Origin: JASEHD01 sp964471945
GTDB lineage: Bacteria; Bacteroidota; Ignavibacteria; UBA10030; SZUA-254
NCBI GenBank assembly: GCA_964471945.1
Contig: CAYYIJ010000076.1
Span: 1 to 10,435 of the forward strand
Direction of reading: 5' to 3'
DNA length: 10,435 nucleotides
The position numbers and the translations under genes are program-made. Shown piece after piece: positions 1 through 5,300 of the stretch; the stretch's first letter is position 1; each line of letters begins with the position of its first letter. The notes under the pieces were generated by a model. That model was not told the origin of the DNA. It saw nothing but the letters and a program-made list of their open reading frames with translations, and ran no database searches.

Positions 1-2
1 TC

Positions 3-1310
3 CTATTTTGTTTTAACGTAAATGTAAAGTTCTTGCCCAGGTTTTACGACCATGGTTTTCAATAAATTCCATTTGATAATCTGTTCAGGTGAAATATTGT
101 ATTGTTTTGCTATAGTGGTCATAGTTTCTCCCCGCTTTACGGTATGTACAATAAGATCGCCCTCCTCTTCGAGATTTGTTTCTTGAACCTTATCTACTTT
201 TTGTGGAGTTGGTAAAGTTCTAGGCGGTTTTTCTTGATCTATCGGTGTTGCCGCTGGCTTTTCTTTTGTTACCGGTTGTTTCGTTGTAATCTTTGCCGGT
301 TCTTTAGTTGGTTGTGCTTCCGGTTTTGGTGTATCCTTCTTCGGCTCCGAAACTATTGGGGGTGGCGGAGGAACTTCCTCTTTTGGTTTTTCTACAATCC
401 CTGCCATCGGTTTACTAATATCAACAATTTTATCTAACGGATCTATGATCTGCTTCGCTGTCGATCTGCTAATACTGAACATTTGTGATGTCTTTGATGT
501 ACGTACGTAGTATTTAGCAGAATCGGGTGATTTCGGATATAAACTTAAAATAACATCTTCAGCCCCCTTAATGGAAATACTTATCGGTCTGGTTGTTATA
601 TCAGCAACGGTATCGATAAAATCCTCGGTTCGTAAATCTTTCAGTGTGTTGAGGAGCGAGTTTATCTCGTTGGTTTCTATTACTCGATTTCCATACTTCC
701 AACCAAGACTGTCATTAATTATGATGTGGGTTTTAGCAGCTCTTGTGAAAGAGAGTTCTCGGATCATCTCTGATGGTAGACGAATAATAGATCTATCACG
801 CCAATCTTTAATATCCTTATTTATTGTCCAACTATTTATTCCTTCACCTAAATATACATCTTTCGATTCAGGGAGCCGGAAATAAACTTCGGAGAAGGAA
901 GGACCCATTTTTCCAATAATTAAACTCATCAGCTTCCCCGATCTGTCAGTAAGTGATATTCTTGTTCCAGTTGTATCAACTTGAAACAATTGTTGTTTTT
1001 CTGGATTGGAAGAAATCAAGCTTCCCATTTTAAATTTCGAAAAACCACTCAGTAATTGTGCGATAGCAGCAGCATCGGCGGGATAAAGAACTGGTGAAGT
1101 GATTGTCCATTTACCACCAACGTTTTCGATAGTAATTGATTTAGACGGTTGTCTGATCTCAATCTTCGAAACAGCGGCTGAATCTATTTTCAATGAGATA
1201 ATTGGGACTTTATAGCTTACTTGACGTTCTTCGCCCGACGGTAATAGGAAATAAGTAATAACACCAAGTACGATGAGCAAAGCAACGAGTAGTTTAGTTG
1301 TAAGATTCAT
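3..1310 (-). CDS. DUF4340 membrane-anchored periplasmic protein with C-terminal LysM domain
   Basis: Predicted 435-residue envelope protein, last gene of the gldA-F-G operon. Residues about 5-23 form one hydrophobic helix without a lipobox, so it is probably an inner-membrane anchor with the rest in the periplasm. Residues about 35-300 match the DUF4340 type that commonly follows GldG-like genes (repeated beta-rich units, motifs such as GGKWTITSP). Residues 307-385 are a low-complexity Pro/Lys/Glu linker including a run of five prolines. Residues 387-432 are a LysM domain (HTVKRGETMTTIAKQYNI, then N415 and KPGQEL), which in known families binds peptidoglycan glycan chains. The start is supported by GGAGA ten bases upstream, and the gene begins 21 bp after the gldG stop. 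The linker length suits spanning from membrane to cell wall. The biochemical role of DUF4340 is unknown; a scaffold or wall-anchoring role for the ABC complex is inference. Confidence 0.85.
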   Translation of the reverse strand: MNLTTKLLVALLIVLGVITYFLLPSGEERQVSYKVPIISLKIDSAAVSKIEIRQPSKSITIENVGGKWTITSPVLYPADAAAIAQLLSGFSKFKMGSLISSNPEKQQLFQVDTTGTRISLTDRSGKLMSLIIGKMGPSFSEVYFRLPESKDVYLGEGINSWTINKDIKDWRDRSIIRLPSEMIRELSFTRAAKTHIIINDSLGWKYGNRVIETNEINSLLNTLKDLRTEDFIDTVADITTRPISISIKGAEDVILSLYPKSPDSAKYYVRTSKTSQMFSISRSTAKQIIDPLDKIVDISKPMAGIVEKPKEEVPPPPPIVSEPKKDTPKPEAQPTKEPAKITTKQPVTKEKPAATPIDQEKPPRTLPTPQKVDKVQETNLEEEGDLIVHTVKRGETMTTIAKQYNISPEQIIKWNLLKTMVVKPGQELYIYVKTK

Positions 1311-1331
1311 TAAAAACTTATCTCCAAAAAT

Positions 1332-2915
1332 TTATAATCCACGTGATTCAAGTTTTTTTCGTGTTGCAATACGCCATCGCCAACGAATTACACCCACCAA
1401 AACAACAATAATTGGCGGCACAGCTAAATTAAGACCTTTTACCCACACCTTCAACCCCTCACTTACTTCATCAAGTGGCTTATTACCACTTTCACGTGCG
1501 CGTATCGCTGCTAAACCGATGTCGTCTGCGAGCCAATCAACGAGGTTACTCGGAAGAATAAAATTATCACGGTTTCCGCCAGAGTATTGATCTTGTAGAA
1601 AATCACCATCTCCCATGACGACTATCTTGGATAATTTTCCTGATACAATTTTATTAGTTGAATCGAGTATACCAGTAAATGAAGTATCAACACCGATATG
1701 TTTAGTGCCAAACGCACTCGCAAATGCACCCTCTACAGTAACAACAAGTGGAATACCTGATTCATTAAACATTTCCTTAGTAAAGGGAGCTGTCGGATTT
1801 ATCATGAAATAATTCTCTTGCCTACCGCTCTTCTTAGATGAACTGACAAGTACATTCGCGATAAGACCTTTGGATCGAGCAAGGCTTGTATCGATAGAAC
1901 TTGTAAAATAGAATACAACTGAACTTAAATCTTTAACCAAAGGACTCTTCTTATCGAATTCGCTGGCACGCGGCAGAAAGTAGAACGGAATCTGGTTTTG
2001 AATAACCATAAAGCCGGCTTGTTGTTGTACGTTCACATAAGCGCAGCTTGCATCTCGTACAAGATCAGTATTAACACGAACTCCATACGATTCAAGCAAA
2101 TCATCTATATTTACATCGAGTGCTTGTCCATATTGATCTTGGAGATTGATTTTTACTTTATTTATCAAGAAGGCAATCTTCCCACCCTTCATTAAGTATT
2201 GATCGATGAGAAATTTTTCCCAATCTTTGAACGGCTGTGATGGAGCGATAATCAATAGAACAACTACATCCGATGGAATAGGTTTTCCATCACTAATATC
2301 GACGGTTGAAACTTGATATTGTTTAGTTAATATTTCCTGGAATCGTTTGAATTGTTGAATGTCCGGCTCTCCCTGCCCGGTCAGGAATCCAATTTTTTTC
2401 AACTCCTTTGAAGTCATCTTCTTTATTGTAGAACTTATCTCATATTCGAGGTTAGAGGTTGTTTGAATAACGGGCACCCGCTCTTGTTTATCGCCAAAGA
2501 GAAATACCATCCCCATATAAGCTTTTTCGATCTGAAGCTTATCTTCTTTCAATACTTGGACCTGAACAGGTGGTATCCCATAACGCTGGGCTTCCTGTTC
2601 GACTTCATCTTTCTTACTCGGATCGATAAATTCATATTGAAAATTTCCTCCAGCATATGCACGATATTCATCGAGGAGATCGCGAAGATCACGTCGGTTA
2701 TTGGCATATTCAGGTGGAAGATCGGAAGTAAAATATGCTTTAACTAAAAATTTATCATCGAGCTGGTGAACGAGATTTTTACTTGCTTCCGAGAGTGTGA
2801 AAATATTATCATTCGTTAAATCGAGACGTTGAAAAAATCTTAGCCCGATAATATTGATTAGGATAAGTATCCCAAGTGTGAGAAGAATTCGTAATATTGC
2901 TTGTTTTCGATTCAT
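1332..2915 (-). CDS. gldG: GldG-family ABC transporter auxiliary (periplasmic) subunit
   Basis: Protein of 527 residues from the chosen start. The frame is open to an ATG at 2960, but that start would overlap the permease gene and add 15 polar residues before the membrane helix. The ATG at 2913-2915 has GGAGTG nine bases upstream and gives the family-typical start MNRKQAILRILL. A hydrophobic helix at about residues 8-26 is followed by the family motif RLDLTNDNIFTLSEASKNL, then a segment with GIPPVQVQV and YMGMVFLFGDKQERVPVI, and a late GDGDFLQD...LVDWLADD motif. A second helix lies near the C-terminus (NLAVPPIIVVLVGVI) and is followed by basic residues. The large domain between the helices should face the periplasm. 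GldG partners GldA and GldF in Flavobacterium, where the system was linked to gliding, but relatives are widespread in non-gliding bacteria, so the substrate here is unknown. The gene starts 16 bp after the permease stop. Confidence 0.9.
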   Translation of the reverse strand: MNRKQAILRILLTLGILILINIIGLRFFQRLDLTNDNIFTLSEASKNLVHQLDDKFLVKAYFTSDLPPEYANNRRDLRDLLDEYRAYAGGNFQYEFIDPSKKDEVEQEAQRYGIPPVQVQVLKEDKLQIEKAYMGMVFLFGDKQERVPVIQTTSNLEYEISSTIKKMTSKELKKIGFLTGQGEPDIQQFKRFQEILTKQYQVSTVDISDGKPIPSDVVVLLIIAPSQPFKDWEKFLIDQYLMKGGKIAFLINKVKINLQDQYGQALDVNIDDLLESYGVRVNTDLVRDASCAYVNVQQQAGFMVIQNQIPFYFLPRASEFDKKSPLVKDLSSVVFYFTSSIDTSLARSKGLIANVLVSSSKKSGRQENYFMINPTAPFTKEMFNESGIPLVVTVEGAFASAFGTKHIGVDTSFTGILDSTNKIVSGKLSKIVVMGDGDFLQDQYSGGNRDNFILPSNLVDWLADDIGLAAIRARESGNKPLDEVSEGLKVWVKGLNLAVPPIIVVLVGVIRWRWRIATRKKLESRGL

Positions 2916-2924
2916 ACGCTCATA

Positions 2925-2930
2925 CACTCC
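2925..2930 (-). promoter_or_regulatory. Ribosome binding site that fixes the gldG start
   Basis: GGAGTG on the minus strand, nine bases before the ATG at 2915-2913. It lies between the permease stop codon (2934-2932) and that ATG, and it favours the internal start over the ATG at 2960. Confidence 0.6.
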
Positions 2931-2931
2931 A

Positions 2932-3648
2932 TTATGCCCAACGGCGTTTTTGAAGAACATTGGTTGCTAAAAACAGTGCAAAGCCAATTGTTGAAAAATA
3001 ATAGATAATATCTCTCGTATCGATAACTCCACGTGCAATATTCGAGAAATGATAATCGATGCTAATGTATTCCAAAACGATAGCAAGTGACGTGGGTAGA
3101 TAAAAAAGAATCTTATCGAGAATAAATAAAGTAAAAACGATGAATAAGCTAACAATAAATGCAACTACTTGATTCTCTGTGAGGGCTGAACCGAAGACGC
3201 TGATCGCTAAAAATACAGCGCCGACCAGTAACAGTCCAAGATAACCACCAATAACAGCGCCAGTATCGAGTGTACCGAGAACAGATACAGTAATATAATA
3301 ACAGAGTGTCGGTGAGAGTGTAAAGAAATATAAAGCCCACACCGCTAAAAATTTCCCCATTACAATCTCATATTCTTTGATCGGTTTAGTAAAGAGAAGT
3401 TCTAATGTACCCGACTTTTTTTCTTCTGAAATAAGTCGCATAGTCATCGCCGGTGCGAAAAATAACAACAAGAACGGTGTCATCTCGAATACTGTTCGCA
3501 ACGTAGAGATATTGTTGATGAATAGATTACTCACGAAAAACCAACCTAAAATTGCCAGGTATACTACAATGACAATATATGCGATTGGTGAATTGAAGAA
3601 CGATCTAAGTTCTTTCTGAAAAATATATTTGATGTTTGTTATGTTCAT
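2932..3648 (-). CDS. gldF: ABC-2 type transporter permease, GldF-like
   Basis: Integral inner-membrane permease of 238 residues, the usual size for stand-alone GldF-like proteins. About six hydrophobic segments are visible (roughly residues 21-42, 54-70, 96-117, 131-154, 160-184 and 214-231). The motif RLISEEKKSGTLELL at 71-85, after the second helix, is characteristic of ABC-2 permeases and precedes TKPIKEYEIVMGKF, the region thought to contact the ATPase. The N-terminus begins with the family-type pattern FQKELRSFFNSPIAY. The ATG overlaps the ATPase stop codon as ATGA (3648-3645), which suggests translational coupling and no need for its own strong ribosome binding site. It presumably forms the transmembrane channel with the ATPase upstream and the GldG-like subunit downstream. 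What is moved cannot be read from the sequence. Confidence 0.92.
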   Translation of the reverse strand: MNITNIKYIFQKELRSFFNSPIAYIVIVVYLAILGWFFVSNLFINNISTLRTVFEMTPFLLLFFAPAMTMRLISEEKKSGTLELLFTKPIKEYEIVMGKFLAVWALYFFTLSPTLCYYITVSVLGTLDTGAVIGGYLGLLLVGAVFLAISVFGSALTENQVVAFIVSLFIVFTLFILDKILFYLPTSLAIVLEYISIDYHFSNIARGVIDTRDIIYYFSTIGFALFLATNVLQKRRWA

Positions 3649-4598
3649 TTTACCGAATCTGATGTTAGTTGTCTGAATATATCTTCAAGGCTTGTTTGTA
3701 TACGATGAAGCTCTAACAATCCCCATCCTTTTTGAATGCAGAGTTGGAATAGTTCTTTTCGAATATCTATCGCTTGGGAGGTTTCTACACTAAATTTCAT
3801 AGTACCATTTCGTTTATCAATTAATGATACTGATTCAATTGCTGGGATAGTTTTTACTTGTACAGAAATTATTTCGAACGATTGTTCGCCGGGGATTTCT
3901 ATCTCTATTAGAATCTTCTCACCGCCATGGAGACTGCGTTGTAAATCTTCAATAGGACCATCAGCAGCTATTTTACCCCTATTGATGATAATAACCCGGT
4001 TGCAGGTTGCCTGAACCTCAGGCAATATATGTGTAGATAAAACAACTGTTTTTTGTTTTCCAAGTGATCGAATCAAGCTTCGTATTTCTACAATCTGATT
4101 TGGATCTAAACCACTGGTTGGCTCATCAAGAATCAATACCTTAGGATCGTGTATCATCGCGGCTGCGAGTCCAACACGCTGACGGTAACCCTTCGATAAC
4201 TGTCCAATCTCTTTGTGTTTCATTTCTCCCAAACCACAAGCATCGACCATCTCTTTAATATGACGTGGGATCAGAGGTCTTGGAACATTTTGAAGTTGAG
4301 CTGTGTATTCAAGATACTCCAAAACATTCATGTCATGGTAAAGTGGATTTTGTTCTGGCAAGTATCCAACTAACTTCCGAACCTCAAGTGAATCTGAATG
4401 AACATCATGACCCTCTACCTTAATAGAGCCAGCACTGGGCGATAGATAACAGGTTATGATGCGCATCGTTGTAGTTTTACCAGCACCATTTGGTCCTAGA
4501 AATCCTAATATCTCGCCCGAATGTACTTCAAATGTGATGTCGTCAACGGCTTTGGCATCACCATAATATTTTGATAGATTATTTACAAGAATCGACAT
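3645..4598 (-). CDS. gldA: ABC transporter ATP-binding protein, GldA-like
   Basis: Cytoplasmic ATPase of 317 residues, first gene of the minus-strand operon. All nucleotide-binding motifs are intact: Walker A GPNGAGKTT at 35-43, Q-loop Gln83 within GYLPEQNPLY, signature LSKGYRQR at 134-141, Walker B VLILDEP with catalytic Glu159, D-loop SGLDP, and switch His190 in LSTHIL. The spacing and the GYLPEQNPLY motif match the GldA/CcmA-type ATPases that pair with ABC-2 permeases. Residues about 220-317 form an extra C-terminal domain, as is usual in this group. Only a weak ribosome binding site precedes the ATG. The promoter should lie in the 4599-4720 region; a poor candidate is TTGCAT (4683-4678), 17 bases, then GATATT (4660-4655). 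The assignment as an ABC ATPase is certain. The name gldA rests on operon order and does not imply gliding motility. Confidence 0.93.
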   Translation of the reverse strand: MSILVNNLSKYYGDAKAVDDITFEVHSGEILGFLGPNGAGKTTTMRIITCYLSPSAGSIKVEGHDVHSDSLEVRKLVGYLPEQNPLYHDMNVLEYLEYTAQLQNVPRPLIPRHIKEMVDACGLGEMKHKEIGQLSKGYRQRVGLAAAMIHDPKVLILDEPTSGLDPNQIVEIRSLIRSLGKQKTVVLSTHILPEVQATCNRVIIINRGKIAADGPIEDLQRSLHGGEKILIEIEIPGEQSFEIISVQVKTIPAIESVSLIDKRNGTMKFSVETSQAIDIRKELFQLCIQKGWGLLELHRIQTSLEDIFRQLTSDSVK

Positions 4599-4692
4599 CG
4601 TTCTAACGATTGTTATTTAGAAAAGTTTTAATAATTCTTTTAGTTTGGACATAAAATATCTTAATTATTTTTATAAAATGCAAATTTAGCGA

Positions 4693-4719
4693 TTGATATT
4701 TTCGTTAGTACAATATCAA
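4693..4719. repeat. 27-bp dyad, possible operator upstream of gldA
   Basis: Perfect 8-bp inverted repeat TTGATATT (4693-4700) and AATATCAA (4712-4719) around an 11-base centre, about 95 bp upstream of the gldA start. Neither side has a T-run, so it is not an intrinsic terminator. The arm centres are 19 bp apart, close to two helical turns, which would suit a dimeric regulator. In such AT-rich DNA chance is a real alternative. Confidence 0.35.
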
Positions 4720-4898
4720 ATAAAATCTCAAAGCTTAAATTTTAAATTCGAACACCTCACTACAAGAGTTACATTGGGTTAAGAGATATTCTTGGGAGAC
4801 AAGAACTTCAGCCCCAAGGATCAAACGAGGATATAATTATCGCCTTTATCGCCGAGTTGAAAGTTGTTGCAAATGGTTGGCTTCGAGCTGGAAATACA

Positions 4899-4930
4899 TC
4901 CGCCACGTCCGCCTTGGCGGACACGGCGGA
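4899..4930. repeat. GC-rich nested palindrome, REP-like
   Basis: Two 15-base arms, TCCGCCACGTCCGCC (4899-4913) and GGCGGACACGGCGGA (4916-4930), flank TT and match at 13 of 15 positions as an inverted repeat. The inner core GTCCGCC-TT-GGCGGAC is perfect. Each arm also contains the hexamer TCCGCC or GGCGGA twice, and GGCGGACAC is a direct tandem duplication (4916-4924 and 4925-4933). The strong GC content contrasts with the AT-rich surroundings. It resembles REP-type palindromic units dispersed in many genomes. Copy number elsewhere cannot be seen from this window. Confidence 0.6.
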
Positions 4931-4939
4931 CACATCCTC

Positions 4940-4956
4940 GTAAGCCAGAGGCTTAC
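4940..4956. repeat. Perfect 7-bp hairpin
   Basis: GTAAGCC (4940-4946), loop AGA, GGCTTAC (4950-4956). It lies ten bases after the GC-rich palindrome and may belong to the same element or RNA fold. A short A-run follows on the plus strand instead of a T-run, so it is not a plus-strand terminator. Confidence 0.5.
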
Positions 4957-5116
4957 TCGTCAAAAAACATGGCAAACTTTTTAGAAGAGACTTTTTCTTT
5001 GTTGGGTGCGAAAGACCTGAAATATGATTTTGCGATCCGAGGATAAAGCTCTCCGCTCCGGATAAAAAACGATATTCTCCACCAATTACATTTTCTAATG
5101 CATGATTAGGAATTCT

Positions 5117-5150
5117 AATGCGACTCGAAAGAATACGAGTCGCATTTTTT
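5117..5150 (+). terminator. Strong plus-strand intrinsic terminator with no gene before it
   Basis: Perfect 11-bp stem AATGCGACTCG (5117-5127) and CGAGTCGCATT (5136-5146) with an 8-base loop AAAGAATA. The T-run of the last stem bases continues to 5150, followed by ATTTT. The minus strand has no T-run after the stem, so the signal works for plus-strand transcription only. It sits about 150 bp before the DUF5916 gene and has no plus-strand gene upstream in the window, because everything from 4598 leftward is on the minus strand. It therefore ends either an unannotated RNA or a leader transcript of the DUF5916 gene. Confidence 0.8.
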
Positions 5151-5300
5151 ATTTTGTTCATTAATCATCCCAAAAATGTCAACCTTTTCCATTTATCTTT
5201 TGTCTAACGACAATATTTAAGAAACTTATTCTGATTTTGTAACATTTTAATATTATTTTCGTCTATCTAATATAAATTATTATCTTCTTTTATACCCATC

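Larger units (their letters stand above)
4599..5300. other. 702-bp divergent intergenic region without a credible gene
   Basis: The region lies between two divergent genes. The flanks (4599-4760 and 5150-5300) are very AT-rich and should hold the promoters of gldA (minus) and of the DUF5916 gene (plus), though no strong consensus is visible for either. The middle (about 4770-5150) is more GC-balanced and rich in inverted repeats: CTTGGG/CCCAAG (4791-4796 and 4813-4818), the GC-rich palindrome 4899-4930, the hairpin 4940-4956 and the terminator 5117-5150. Short open frames exist on both strands but run through the palindromes and the terminator stem, lack ribosome binding sites, and show no recognisable domain. 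A structured RNA or a mobile repeat explains the middle better than a protein. Confidence 0.6.

Noticed and set aside
2916..2960. Longer gldG start at the ATG at 2960
   Set aside because: It would overlap the permease gene by 29 bp, lacks a ribosome binding site, and adds a non-family polar leader. The ATG at 2915 has GGAGTG at good spacing.
3..4598. Reading the gldA-F-G operon as proof of gliding motility
   Set aside because: This ABC family is widespread in non-gliding bacteria, and no other gliding or type IX secretion gene is in the window.
4837..4853. Direct repeat TTATCGCC (4837-4844 and 4846-4853)
   Set aside because: Only two short copies, with no link to another feature.
4864..5046. 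60-residue plus-strand open frame
   Set aside because: Its Arg/Pro-rich middle is a translation of the TCCGCC/GGCGGA repeats, and no start signal or family resemblance is visible.
4808..5161. 117-residue minus-strand open frame across the intergenic region
   Set aside because: It begins inside the terminator region, reads through the terminator stem, the hairpin and the GC-rich palindrome, has no ribosome binding site and no recognisable domain. Palindromes account for its openness.
5200..5213. Small inverted repeat TTGTC-TAAC-GACAA upstream of the DUF5916 gene
   Set aside because: The 5-bp arms are too short to support an operator or hairpin call without comparative data.
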